A DNA stretch of 64,000 nt from Rapidithrix thailandica (GCF_039710355.1 NZ_JBDKWZ010000001.1:558001-622000), one strand, 5' to 3'; shown: positions 55,002-63,825, numbered from the stretch's first letter. The notes: a model not told the origin generated them from the letters alone. Numbers and translations: made by a program.

Positions 55002-55036
55002 AAAAAGGGACTTCCTGAGCAGGAAGTCCCTTTTTT
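55002..55036. terminator. Bidirectional terminator between the CsgG-like and MerC-like genes
   Basis: Fifteen-base inverted repeat (55002-55016 with 55021-55035, four-base loop GAGC) with A and T runs at the foot. A second small hairpin, CACCGG/CCGGTG, precedes it at about 54982-54997. Confidence 0.85.
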
Positions 55037-55084
55037 ACTTTATCGAAGTAAGTACTTTGAAAAACGAGTTGAATGGGGTCGTGA

Positions 55085-55432
55085 CTAGTGTTGATGAATT
55101 GAAAAATGTACCAAGGTCACTACCAACATCACCAAAGAAAAAATAGCGGCCACCCATAAAACTTGTTTGTTTCTTTGGTTCTTTTTCTGATGGTCTTCGT
55201 CACAAGTACAATCGTGCTCTTTGGAAGGCTGGCCGTAAACTTTGTAAAAGGCTACTCCCAAAAATGCAAAATTTGCCATAAGTAAATAAGGCTGCATATG
55301 GGTTAACCAGTCGAAGGAAGCTGCCATCCCTGAAATTCCTGCCAGCATCGCCAATAAGGGAACCACACAGCATAAGGAGTGGGCAAAAACAGAGGCAAGT
55401 AGGGTTGCTATAATGGAAAATTTTGAATTCAT
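55085..55432 (-). CDS. MerC-domain membrane protein
   Basis: A 115-residue protein with four likely membrane helices. The first has FAHSLCCVVPLLAMLAG, with the Cys pair of the MerC family; between helices 3 and 4 is an acidic, Cys/His-rich loop (KEHDCTCDEDHQKK) that may bind a metal. In mercury operons MerC moves Hg(II), but no mer genes are adjacent here; in Bacteroidota, MerC-like proteins occur near zinc-regulated genes as I recall. Its promoter region carries the TTGCAT/AATTTTAT pattern also found before the DUF4625-like operon. The substrate is not known. Confidence 0.82.
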   Translation of the reverse strand: MNSKFSIIATLLASVFAHSLCCVVPLLAMLAGISGMAASFDWLTHMQPYLLMANFAFLGVAFYKVYGQPSKEHDCTCDEDHQKKNQRNKQVLWVAAIFSLVMLVVTLVHFSIHQH

Positions 55433-55727
55433 ACGTACAGTGAATATTCTGTGTTGAATGGCTACAAAAGTATAAATAATTTTCTATTAATGAAACAGTA
55501 TTGCATAAGCAATTTTATGTATTATGCAAATAAATTAAGAAAAAGTCGTCGAAAAGATTGATTTACTTTATGTTGCATTGTCCGCTCTCTGACATATGCC
55601 ATTAAAAAATGATTGCCCAGGAACTTGTAGTATGGAGATGGTGCTTTCAGTAGGGAAGACACAGAATTAATGTTGTATTTAATTCATTGAAAAACAAAAG
55701 CAGTTATAGTTTAAACTTACACTACGA
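55433..55727. other. Divergent gap between the MerC-like gene and the AraC gene
   Basis: 295 bases without a gene. It contains the minus-strand -7 box and operator candidate at 55465-55518 and another TGTTGCA at 55571-55577. Nothing else is recognised. Confidence 0.6.
55465..55518 (-). promoter_or_regulatory. Promoter and candidate operator of the MerC-like gene
   Basis: On the minus strand TACTTTTG (55472-55465) fits the -7 consensus. Upstream lies a 14-base palindrome at 55500-55513 (ATTGC, four bases, GCAAT) and, on the plus strand, TTGCAT (55501-55506), four bases, AATTTTAT (55511-55518). The same combination at the same place relative to the -7 box occurs before the DUF4625-like gene. 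Confidence 0.4.
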
Positions 55728-56579
55728 ATGAATTTTCATTTGAATGAGTCTGTTTTAGGAGGACAATTTTTCCTGAAAAATTCTTGGGACGACTCGAATA
55801 TTCAGCAACTGGACTGTTACACAATTTTTTGGAACAGGGGCGGAGAGGTACGCTACTCAGTAGACGGTCAGCATTTTATATTGCCAGCACATGCGCTGGT
55901 CTGTTTGTCACCCGGGCAGTGTGTGGCGTTTGAGACACAAAGTGCTCAACCGGTTGTGGTGCAGTTTAACAAAGAGTTTTATTGTATAGAATTGCATGAG
56001 CGGGAAGTCTCGTGTAACGGCTTGTTGTTTAACGGGATTTTGATGAATCCCATACTTACATTGAGTCCGGCCGATTCACTTTCTTTTCACTCCCTTTTGC
56101 AAGTAATTGTGGATGAGTTTCAGTACCAGGATAATGTGCAAACAGAAATGCTGCGTTTGCTTTTGAAGCGCTTTATCATCAAATGTACCCGTATTGCCAA
56201 ACAACAAATGACCCATCAAACAGCAGTTGAATACATGGAGGTGGATATAATCCGTCAATTTTCCGCCTTAGTTGACAAGCATTTTCGAAAGTACCGTCAA
56301 GTAGCGGACTATGCCGAGATGATGCATTATTCACCCAAAACCTTATCCAATGTATTTAATAAGCTGGGTGAAAAAGCCCCTTCCGAACGCATTCAGGAGC
56401 GTGTGCTCTTGGAAGCCAAACGCATGTTATCCGTTACAGAGAAACCGGTTAAAGAAATCGCATATGATTTGGGATATGAAAGCGCAGCTCACTTCAGCAG
56501 GTTTTTTAAAAAACACATGGGGTATTCGCCCTCAGCATTTAAAGTCAATCGCTTGCAAGTAGCAGAAAAGGAAAAATAG
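55728..56579 (+). CDS. AraC-family transcriptional regulator
   Basis: A 283-residue regulator. The N-terminal 170 residues form a cupin-like sensing domain (DCYTIFWNRGGEVRYSVDGQHFILPAHALVCLSPGQ). The C-terminal 95 residues hold the two helix-turn-helix units, with VADYAEMMHYSPKTLSNVF and PVKEIAYDLGYESAAHFSRFFKKHMGYSPSAF. It precedes the AhpD-like gene by 97 bases on the same strand and probably regulates it; the effector is unknown. Confidence 0.93.
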   Translation: MNFHLNESVLGGQFFLKNSWDDSNIQQLDCYTIFWNRGGEVRYSVDGQHFILPAHALVCLSPGQCVAFETQSAQPVVVQFNKEFYCIELHEREVSCNGLLFNGILMNPILTLSPADSLSFHSLLQVIVDEFQYQDNVQTEMLRLLLKRFIIKCTRIAKQQMTHQTAVEYMEVDIIRQFSALVDKHFRKYRQVADYAEMMHYSPKTLSNVFNKLGEKAPSERIQERVLLEAKRMLSVTEKPVKEIAYDLGYESAAHFSRFFKKHMGYSPSAFKVNRLQVAEKEK

Positions 56580-56676
56580 ACAAGTCTTTGGGAAGTTTGG
56601 CTATTTACGAGCGGCCTTTTTCAACGGAACTTTGAAGTATCAATTGAAAATGTTTAACCAAAAAATTAAGAATACC

Positions 56677-57228
56677 ATGTCAACATTTAAAGTTCCGAGC
56701 AAAGAAGAAGTACAACCGGAAGCACAAGGCATTTTTGACCAGTTACAATCGAAGTTAGGGTTTGTGCCGAATTTATATGCATTCACCGGGAAGTCAGCCA
56801 ATACTTTGGGTGCTTATCTCACTTTCCAGAACGAATTGACCAAAGGGGCCTTTAATGCCAAAGAAAGAGAGGCGATATTCTTGGCAGTATCGGAAGCAAA
56901 CGGGTGCAAATACTGCCAGTCAGTGCATACGGTATTGGGAAAAGCCAATGGGTTTTCGGAAGAAGAAACAATCCAATTACGGGCCCTGAGTCATCCGGAT
57001 AAAAAATGGAGCGTGTTAACCGCATTGGCAGCAGAACTCGTCACTGCCAAAGGCCGGCCTTCTGACAGTTTGTTGAAAGAGTTTTTCGCTTTAGGGTATG
57101 ACGAAGCCGCTTTGATAGATTTGACGGCATTGGTCGTTGATAAAACTTTTGCTAATTATATTCATAATTTTTCTCAAGTGCCCATAGACTTTCCTTTAGC
57201 GAAGGATTTGACTGAAGTAGAAGTGTAA
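56677..57228 (+). CDS. Carboxymuconolactone decarboxylase-like / AhpD-like protein
   Basis: About 183 residues from the ATG at 56677 (starting MSTFKVPSKEEV; an open frame reaches a TTG at 56632, not preferred). The core motif is NGCKYCQSVHTVLGKANGF: the CxxC plus downstream His used by AhpD-type alkylhydroperoxidases. The N-terminal PEAQGIFDQLQSKLGFVPNLYA matches the peroxidase-related subfamily of this fold. A thiol-based peroxidase or redox role is probable. It is followed by a terminator at 57251. Pairing with an AraC gene is a frequent arrangement and suggests inducible expression. Confidence 0.88.
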   Translation: MSTFKVPSKEEVQPEAQGIFDQLQSKLGFVPNLYAFTGKSANTLGAYLTFQNELTKGAFNAKEREAIFLAVSEANGCKYCQSVHTVLGKANGFSEEETIQLRALSHPDKKWSVLTALAAELVTAKGRPSDSLLKEFFALGYDEAALIDLTALVVDKTFANYIHNFSQVPIDFPLAKDLTEVEV

Positions 57229-57250
57229 ATTCATAAAGTATATCAGTAGT

Positions 57251-57280
57251 AAGAGGTCTTTCACTAAGACCTCTTTTTAT
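57251..57280 (+). terminator. Terminator of the AraC/AhpD-like unit
   Basis: Perfect ten-base stem (57251-57260 with 57266-57275, five-base loop) followed by T residues. Confidence 0.8.
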
Positions 57281-57341
57281 GCCTTACAGATTTTAGTGTA
57301 TAATTTTATGGAATCAAGTAATCTGTAAACTATTATTCATT

Positions 57342-57683
57342 ATGAAAGAACCTATTACCTGGACAGATTTTGCCAAAGTAGATATGCGAGCAGGGACCAT
57401 CGTAGAGGTGCAAGACTTTCCCGAAGCCCGGAATCCGGCCTATAAGCTTTTTATTGATTTTGGTGAAGAAGTGGGAATGAAAAAGACCAGTGCTCAAATT
57501 ACTTCACTTTATCAAAAAGAGGAATTGGTAGGCAAACAAGTGATTGCGGTGGTGAATTTTCCTCCGAAACAAATCGCTAACTTTATGTCCGAATGTTTGG
57601 TGTTAGGAGTATTGGGTAAGGGTAAAGAGGTCATTTTACTACAACCGGGTAAAGACGTAGAAAACGGCTGGAAGGTAGGGTAA
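57342..57683 (+). CDS. csaA: CsaA-type tRNA-binding (OB-fold) protein
   Basis: A 113-residue OB-fold protein of the EMAP-II/Trbp111/CsaA family. The N-terminus ITWTDFAKVDMRAGTIVEVQ with DFPEARNPAYKLFIDFG, and the later KKTSAQITSLY, QVIAVVNFPPKQIANFMSECLVLG are the signature of CsaA. Homologues bind tRNA as dimers and have chaperone-like effects in Bacillus. It is convergent with ilvA, sharing the hairpin at 57699-57737. Confidence 0.93.
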   Translation: MKEPITWTDFAKVDMRAGTIVEVQDFPEARNPAYKLFIDFGEEVGMKKTSAQITSLYQKEELVGKQVIAVVNFPPKQIANFMSECLVLGVLGKGKEVILLQPGKDVENGWKVG

Positions 57684-57698
57684 ACATTTGTCAAAAGC

Positions 57699-57737
57699 AG
57701 GAAAAGAGAAGAAGAATATTTCCCAATCTCTTTTCCT
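57699..57737. terminator. Bidirectional terminator between csaA and ilvA
   Basis: Perfect 11-base inverted repeat (57699-57709 with 57727-57737) between convergent stops at 57683 and 57752. Confidence 0.65.
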
Positions 57738-57751
57738 TATTTGCCTTATAT

Positions 57752-59017
57752 TTAAATCAAAAAGTTAAACAAGTCGAAGCGGTCGTTAAGCAATTCGTAG
57801 TTGATATTACGTTCGGTCATTCGCTGAATGAGGTCGGCAAAATCATCCGCTTGTTGCACTTCAATACCAATGATGGCAGGTCCCTTTTCACGATTGATTT
57901 TTTTCGTATATTCAAAATGTACGATATCATCTTTGGGGCCCAGTACTTCCGTGACAAACTCGCGCAAGGCTCCGGCCCGTTGTGGGAAACGGATGATAAA
58001 GTAGTGCTTCAAACCTTCGTAAAGCAAGGAACGCTCTTTGATCTCTTCCATACGGGTAATGTCGTTATTGCTTCCGCTAACGATACAGACCACGTTTTTG
58101 CCTTTGATTTGCGGTTTGTAAAAATCCAAGGCAGAAATCGACAAGGCTCCGGCCGGCTCCACTACGATGGCTTCTTCATTATACAGTTTCAAAATGGTAG
58201 AACATACCTTTCCCTCAGGTACCAACACGATGTCATCCACCACCTGTTGACTAATATGAAATGTCTTTTCCCCTACCCGTTGTACAGCAGCTCCGTCCAC
58301 GAATTTATCGATGGATTCCAAGGTGACCACTTCGCCTTTTTCCAAGGAGGTTTTCATGGCAGGCGCTCCTTCCGGCTCCACACCGATAATTTTGGTAGAG
58401 GGGCTGATTTGTTTAAAATAACTTCCGACTCCTGACACCAGTCCCCCTCCTCCGATGGGGGCAAATAAGTAATCAATGGTTTGGTTGGTATCTTCCAGAA
58501 TTTCCATACCCACTGTAGCCTGACCTTCAATTACTTTTTCATCATCAAAGGGATGAATAAATATGCTCTGATGCTTCTGGCAGTAAGCCATTGCTTCTTT
58601 AAAAGAGTCATCAAAGGTGTCGCCAATGAGTACGATTTCAATCTGGTCTTTGCCAAACATACGTACTTGTTTCACCTTTTGGCTGGGGGTAGGGCTGGGC
58701 ATAAAAATCACTCCTTTGATCCCCAGTTTGTTACAAGCATAAGCAACTCCTTGGGCATGATTGCCCGCACTTGCACATACAATGCCTTTTTTCTGTTCTT
58801 CTTTGCTAAGAGATGCGATTTTGTTAAAGGCTCCGCGAATTTTATACGAACGGACAATTTGTAAATCTTCCCGTTTCAGGGAAATATTGGCCTGGTAGGT
58901 ATCACTAAGGTTCAAATTGGGCATTAAGGCGGTGCGGGTTACTACCCCTTTGATCCGCATTTGTGCCTTGATCACATCTTCTATATCCGGCAATAGGGCT
59001 GTAGGTTCTTTACTCAC
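57752..59017 (-). CDS. ilvA: Threonine ammonia-lyase (threonine deaminase)
   Basis: PLP enzyme of 421 residues converting threonine to 2-oxobutanoate, the first step to isoleucine. The catalytic Lys is in RSYKIRGAFNKI near residue 62, the phosphate-binding Gly loop is PIGGGGLVSGVG, and the C-terminal 80 residues (YFIIRFPQRAGALREFVTEVLGP) are a single ACT-like regulatory domain, the short form found in many Bacteroidota and Gram-positives. Allosteric inhibition by isoleucine is expected, but cannot be judged here. No ilv/leu neighbours. Confidence 0.94.
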   Translation of the reverse strand: MSKEPTALLPDIEDVIKAQMRIKGVVTRTALMPNLNLSDTYQANISLKREDLQIVRSYKIRGAFNKIASLSKEEQKKGIVCASAGNHAQGVAYACNKLGIKGVIFMPSPTPSQKVKQVRMFGKDQIEIVLIGDTFDDSFKEAMAYCQKHQSIFIHPFDDEKVIEGQATVGMEILEDTNQTIDYLFAPIGGGGLVSGVGSYFKQISPSTKIIGVEPEGAPAMKTSLEKGEVVTLESIDKFVDGAAVQRVGEKTFHISQQVVDDIVLVPEGKVCSTILKLYNEEAIVVEPAGALSISALDFYKPQIKGKNVVCIVSGSNNDITRMEEIKERSLLYEGLKHYFIIRFPQRAGALREFVTEVLGPKDDIVHFEYTKKINREKGPAIIGIEVQQADDFADLIQRMTERNINYELLNDRFDLFNFLI

Positions 59018-59334
59018 TTTGTCATTAGTTATTGAAATACCTTACAAAGGTAAAGCAGTATCCAAAAGGATAAGCAGGGTTTGCGGGATTTTTACAAAGC
59101 TAAGCCTCTTTCAAATATGGTGATTTACCTTCAATAAGTACAAATTTCAAGTAGAATGAAAACGTTTGCATTACACTCTTATCAGTCATTTTCCAAAATC
59201 ATCCTTAACTTTATTACAAGTTAAAATGTGGTTTTTCTTCTGGAGTCCTATGCTTAAATACTGAGAATAAACCATCATTTTAGTGCATAAAACACATTTC
59301 ACCTTTTTGATTCACTCAAAATATAATACTGAGA
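59018..59334. other. Divergent gap between ilvA and the GH95 gene
   Basis: 317 bases, AT-rich, without a gene. It must hold both promoters. No exact -7 box or regulator site was found. Confidence 0.5.
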
Positions 59335-61677
59335 ATGAAATTCATTTACTTATTTACTTTTTTAGGTATTATTCAAGTTTTTCTTTCCTCCTGTGAAAAC
59401 AAGAAAGAACAAACTACAAAACAGTCTCCGTTACGGCTATGGTATCAGGAGCCGGCAAATGTTTGGGAGGAGGCTTTGCCCGTAGGAAATGGCCGCTTGG
59501 GGGCAATGGTGTTTGGCAATCCGAAACATGAACGCATTCAACTCAACGAAGACTCCATGTGGCCTGGCAAGCCGGGGCAATGGGGGAAAACCAAAGGTTC
59601 ACCGGAAGATTTAAAAGAAATCAGACAGCTTGTAAAGGATGAGAAGTTCCAAGAAGCGGACAAATTGTTGGTGGAGCGTTTTTCCAGAAAGAGCATGGTC
59701 CGTTCCCATCAAACATTAGGCGAGTTGTTTTTGGACTTTGCACACGATAGTGTTATTACAAATTATCAACGGGAATTGGATCTGGACAAGGCTGTAGTGA
59801 CCACTACCTATCAACTTGAGGGGTACCCCGTCACACAAACTGTATTTGCCTCTCATCCGGATGATGTTTTAGTGATAAAGTTGGAAACCGAGCATCCGGA
59901 GGGTTTGGCTTTTAATATCCGACTGGAACGCCCGAAAGACGGGGATTGGGAAACGGCCACTACCGAATGTATGGACAAGCATACCTTATTGATGTCCGGG
60001 CAAGCAATGCAATCAGAGGGTATGGTGGATTCTCAGGAAGCACCTTTGCAGGAAGGGGTAAAATTTACCACCTATTTGAAGGTGCTCAATAACGGAGGTG
60101 AAATAAGCCCGGAAAATAATCAGTTGAAAGTGAGTAACACTCAATCTGTAACCTTGCTTTTAGTGGCTAATACAGATTTTTACCATGAGGATTATAAAGA
60201 AAAAGGGAAGGAACAAATGGTACAGTTGGAAAAAATAGCTTATCAGAGTTTATTGGCCAGCCATATCAAATCCCATCAAGAATTGTTTCAACGAGTGCAA
60301 TTGGACTTGGGTACAGGGACTTTGGCCGACTTGCCTACCAACCAACGGGTGGATTCGGTAAAAGCCGGAGCCGAAGATCCTGATTTAGCGCGTTTGTTGT
60401 TTCAATACGGTCGTTATTTGCTGATCAGCTCCTCTCGGCCCGGAACGAATCCGGCAAATTTGCAGGGTATCTGGAATCAACATATCAAAGCCCCCTGGAA
60501 TGCAGATTATCATTTGAACATCAATTTGCAGATGAACTATTGGCCAGCCGAAGTAAGTAATTTGAGTGAGTGCCATGAGCCTTTATTTGATTTTATAGAC
60601 CGTTTAGTAGAGAATGGAAAGCTTGTAGCCAAAGAGCAATACGGTTGCCGTGGGTTTATGGTACACCATGCTACTGACCTGTGGGCAACCGCATATATGC
60701 GGGCGGCACAACCGTATTGGGGAGGCTGGCAACATGGAGGAGGTTGGTTGATGCAACATCTTTGGGAGCATTATCAGTTTACTCAGGATAAAGAGTTTTT
60801 ACAAAACCGGGCGTATCCGGTCTTGAAAGAAGGAGCTTTATTTTACATGGATTGGCTTCAAAAAGCTCCGAACGGGGATGAATTGGTTTCCTATCCTTCT
60901 ACCTCTCCGGAAAATTCATTCATTGCTCCCAACGGGCAACAAGCGGCAGTCAGTATCGCTGCAGCCATGGACCAACAAATCATTGCCGAGGTGTTTGACA
61001 ACACTTTAGCTGCGGCTGAAATTTTGGGAATTGAAGATGCATTTATAAAAGAACTGAAGGAAAAACGAGGCAAGTTGCGTTCCGGGACCGTAGTGGGACA
61101 GGACGGCCGCTTGATGGAATGGAGCCAGCCGTATGAAGAACCGGAAAAGGGGCACCGGCATATGTCGCACCTGTATGCGTTCCATCCGGGAGATGATATT
61201 ACCAAAGAAGGAACTCCGGAACTGTTTGAAGCAGTAAAGAAAACGTTGCAATACCGCTTAGACCACGGTGGTGCCGGAACGGGCTGGAGTCGCGCTTGGT
61301 TGATTAACTTTTCTGCTCGTTTACAAGACGGAAACATGGCGCATGAGCATATTCAGTTGTTGTTACAAAAATCCATTTTTAAAAACCTGTTCGATGCACA
61401 CCCTCCTTTTCAAATAGATGGGAATTTTGGCGTAACGGCCGGAATTGCCGAGATGCTATTGCAATCGCACGAGGGTTTTGTGCATTTGCTGCCGGCTTTG
61501 CCTGCTCAGTGGCCTGATGGAAGTGTGAAAGGCCTAAAAGCAAGAGGGGGCTTTACAGTGGACATTACTTGGAAGAATGGAAAAGTTACGGATTATGCCA
61601 TTCAGTCAACTGATGGAAAACCTTGTGTCGTCTTGGTCAACGGGAAAAAGAAATCCATTCAATCCTCAGTCTTGTAG
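59335..61677 (+). CDS. GH95 alpha-L-fucosidase lipoprotein
   Basis: A 780-residue glycoside hydrolase of family 95, anchored by a lipobox (QVFLSSC, Cys near residue 20). The start LWYQEPANVWEEALPVGNGRLGAMVFG is the family N-terminus. Catalytic residues can be placed: two Asn in YHLNINLQMNYWPAE near 394-396, the general acid Glu in STSPENSF near 523, and the Asp in HPPFQIDGNFG near 695. GH95 enzymes invert alpha-1,2-fucosides (some act on galactosides). No SusC/SusD pair or other hydrolase is adjacent, so it is not in a visible polysaccharide utilisation locus. Confidence 0.94.
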   Translation: MKFIYLFTFLGIIQVFLSSCENKKEQTTKQSPLRLWYQEPANVWEEALPVGNGRLGAMVFGNPKHERIQLNEDSMWPGKPGQWGKTKGSPEDLKEIRQLVKDEKFQEADKLLVERFSRKSMVRSHQTLGELFLDFAHDSVITNYQRELDLDKAVVTTTYQLEGYPVTQTVFASHPDDVLVIKLETEHPEGLAFNIRLERPKDGDWETATTECMDKHTLLMSGQAMQSEGMVDSQEAPLQEGVKFTTYLKVLNNGGEISPENNQLKVSNTQSVTLLLVANTDFYHEDYKEKGKEQMVQLEKIAYQSLLASHIKSHQELFQRVQLDLGTGTLADLPTNQRVDSVKAGAEDPDLARLLFQYGRYLLISSSRPGTNPANLQGIWNQHIKAPWNADYHLNINLQMNYWPAEVSNLSECHEPLFDFIDRLVENGKLVAKEQYGCRGFMVHHATDLWATAYMRAAQPYWGGWQHGGGWLMQHLWEHYQFTQDKEFLQNRAYPVLKEGALFYMDWLQKAPNGDELVSYPSTSPENSFIAPNGQQAAVSIAAAMDQQIIAEVFDNTLAAAEILGIEDAFIKELKEKRGKLRSGTVVGQDGRLMEWSQPYEEPEKGHRHMSHLYAFHPGDDITKEGTPELFEAVKKTLQYRLDHGGAGTGWSRAWLINFSARLQDGNMAHEHIQLLLQKSIFKNLFDAHPPFQIDGNFGVTAGIAEMLLQSHEGFVHLLPALPAQWPDGSVKGLKARGGFTVDITWKNGKVTDYAIQSTDGKPCVVLVNGKKKSIQSSVL

Positions 61678-61691
61678 AAAGGATGCTTTGA

Positions 61692-61723
61692 TTCAGCCAT
61701 CAGTATTTATCCTGATGGCTGAA
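61692..61723. terminator. Hairpin between the GH95 gene and the VIT1 gene
   Basis: Perfect 12-base inverted repeat (61692-61703 with 61712-61723) between convergent stops at 61677 and 61725. There is no strong T-run, so the efficiency is uncertain. Confidence 0.6.
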
Positions 61724-61724
61724 C

Positions 61725-62468
61725 CTATTTGCTGATCCAACGTTCCAAAATATCTCCCACGAAATATGCCAGAACAGCTGCGGAAACGCCTAACAAGAGG
61801 GTTTCAAAAATGCCCTTCCATCGGCTGGTTTGATTAATATAGGATTTTAAAAAACCTATAAATATAAATGCCAAGGAAGTCAACAGGCAAGAAATCAGAA
61901 AAGCATGTGCCAATACTTTTTCTGTAAAGTAACTGAAAACATAACTCAACAACGGAATAAAACCTACGGCCAAAAAGGATAAGAAAGTAGTGGTAGCGGT
62001 GGCCAATGGAGATTTATGATCCGGAATCATGCCTAATTCATCCTTCATCATCACATTTACCCAGCGGTCTTTATCCGAAGTGATTACTTGTACCACTTCT
62101 TCCAAAAGTTCTCCTTCAAAGCCTTTTTCCCGGTAAATTTGCCGGATTTCCTCTTTTTCTTCTTCGGGCATGTGTTCGACTTCCCAGTATTCTACGCGTT
62201 TGTGTTTTCGGTAATTTTCCAATTCTGATTTGGTAGAAAGGTAACTGCCTACAGACATGGAAAAACCATCTGCAATCAAATTGGCAAAACCCAGAATAAT
62301 GGTGACTGTGGCGCCTAATTCTGCACCGGCAGTCCCTGCTACTACGGCAAAAGTGGTGACACTGCCATCAATTCCTCCATAGACAAATTCGCCCAAATGC
62401 TTTTGAAATGTCTTCAAAAAACCATTGAGTCGGGCTCCGTGGATTTTATCTTCCTGATGTACTTGCAT
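61725..62468 (-). CDS. VIT1/CCC1-family transporter
   Basis: About 247 residues from the ATG at 62468 (an upstream TTG at 62501 is not preferred). The first helix has the family sequence FVYGGIDGSVTTFAVVAGTAGAEL and the second ILGFANLIADGFSMSVGSYLSTKSE. A cytoplasmic acidic region (VEHMPEEEKEEIRQIYREKGFEG) follows, like the metal-binding domain of plant VIT1, then three more helices. Members export Fe(II) or Mn(II) from the cytosol. The acidic helical region suggests the iron/manganese type. The gene stands between a convergent GH95 gene and an orphan gene. Confidence 0.9.
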   Translation of the reverse strand: MQVHQEDKIHGARLNGFLKTFQKHLGEFVYGGIDGSVTTFAVVAGTAGAELGATVTIILGFANLIADGFSMSVGSYLSTKSELENYRKHKRVEYWEVEHMPEEEKEEIRQIYREKGFEGELLEEVVQVITSDKDRWVNVMMKDELGMIPDHKSPLATATTTFLSFLAVGFIPLLSYVFSYFTEKVLAHAFLISCLLTSLAFIFIGFLKSYINQTSRWKGIFETLLLGVSAAVLAYFVGDILERWISK

Positions 62469-62740
62469 ATCAAAAGAAGTGGTTTGCTTCAGGCTGTACA
62501 ATTTTCTTGTCTCTCCTTGGAAAGGCTGCTGCTCAGGGTTTCCAAAGGATGCAATTTAGACATGCTCTAAGACATAATTTACACAAGCTTTTTAGAAAGG
62601 AGAAATTCTTTTAGTTTTTTTGATGTGCAATAAGAGGCCTTCCTAAGCTTTCGGGAAAGGTTTCAGTTTCTCTTTTGTTTCGGGCAATTCACTCCTGAAT
62701 CATTGTCCAAAATAAGTAAGGGGAATGTTGGGTGCTATTT

Positions 62741-63406
62741 TTAAAGTTTATCGTATAGCTCTTTTACTTTTACTCTTTGTTGCTCTTCTTTTTTGTTGAT
62801 TTCGTTTTGAATAATGATTTCTGCTTTATGAAAAAGCGAGTGGGTAGAATCAAAATAATAAATTTCATATTCTACACTATCCTCTACTAGAATAACATTT
62901 CCTTGTGAGTCAATGATTTTCTGACTTTTAAAATCAATGGCTTGGTTCAAGTATTTTTCTTGTAAAATACTTTGGACTTCCTGTTGGTTTGGGACCGGAA
63001 GATGAGGGAAAGTGTATTTATAAAGGAATAGTTTCTCTTCGGAAAAGTGGAATTCACACTTTACCCTAAAGCCACCAATTAGCATTTTATAAAAAAATAT
63101 GGATGTTTTGAGTGGTAAACCTTGCTTGAAATTAATGATGGGTTTACCCAGGATTTTTTTGACTTCCTGTTCCGTATTTCCAAAATGAGGACGGGAGGCT
63201 GACGACATGATCTTGTCAGTCCGTATACTATTTTTTTGAGTGCTTTTTTTACATAATTCTATGTATGTTTTAGGGTTTTTATACGATTCTGCAATTCGTT
63301 CATAATGGAAATACCTACTAGGGTAGTAATTTCTATTTTGCAGATAAGTATCTTTTATGAGCAATCTGCTCATTGTCTTCTTGAAACGATGTTTAAATTT
63401 GCTCAT
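62741..63406 (-). CDS. Hypothetical protein, AT-rich orphan
   Basis: A 221-residue Lys- and aromatic-rich protein without a signal peptide or membrane segment. The DNA is clearly more AT-rich than the neighbours. Residues 70-170 have a pattern (HFGNTEQEVKKILGKPII, FRVKCEFHFSEEKLFLYKYTFP) that recalls the small alpha/beta domain of SmpA/BLIP-like proteins with G-x-T-x-x-E-V-x-x-x-L-G-x-P, but the match is weak. The ATG at 63406 is the only good start. It may be a recent acquisition; it lies beside one copy of the dispersed repeat. Function unknown. Confidence 0.6.
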   Translation of the reverse strand: MSKFKHRFKKTMSRLLIKDTYLQNRNYYPSRYFHYERIAESYKNPKTYIELCKKSTQKNSIRTDKIMSSASRPHFGNTEQEVKKILGKPIINFKQGLPLKTSIFFYKMLIGGFRVKCEFHFSEEKLFLYKYTFPHLPVPNQQEVQSILQEKYLNQAIDFKSQKIIDSQGNVILVEDSVEYEIYYFDSTHSLFHKAEIIIQNEINKKEEQQRVKVKELYDKL

Positions 63407-63746
63407 GAGGTCTCGTTAGTCTGTAACGGACAAGGCTATCAGGAGTGTAATTGCCTATTATTTTTTTCAAAGTTAGTTAAAGTGAATAAGCCAATGAATG
63501 ATTGAGGTCACTCTGTTCTATGACATTTTTTATAAGCACAGAGTGCACTAATGGTTCATTTTCTTAGAAATTACTCTACATAAATTGTGGAATCCGGGTG
63601 CAATTTACAAACTCCTTGAGCTCATTTGAAAATGAACAAATGATAATTTTTAGGTAAAAAGTACATGCCCCTTTTAAGAAAGCATAAAGTTTCTTTTGTA
63701 AAGGAATAAGCATAAGAAGGTGTCTGAAATTCGTTGCGGGGAGCCC

Positions 63747-63789
63747 CCCCTTTGATGGCAAAAAGTCTCGATTTAGGGTTCTCAGAATA
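63747..63789 (+). repeat. Dispersed 43-base repeat, copy B
   Basis: Same orientation as copy A (17353-17395) and identical at 36 of 43 positions without gaps; core TTTAGGGTTCTCA. It lies between the orphan gene and the SDR terminator. Confidence 0.65.
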
Positions 63790-63825
63790 GCATTATTTGA
63801 CGGGAATATACTAAGAAGAAAAGTG

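Noticed and set aside
63576..63761. Minus-strand frame of 61 residues overlapping repeat copy B
   Set aside because: Begins inside the repeat, has no motif and no counterpart at copy A.
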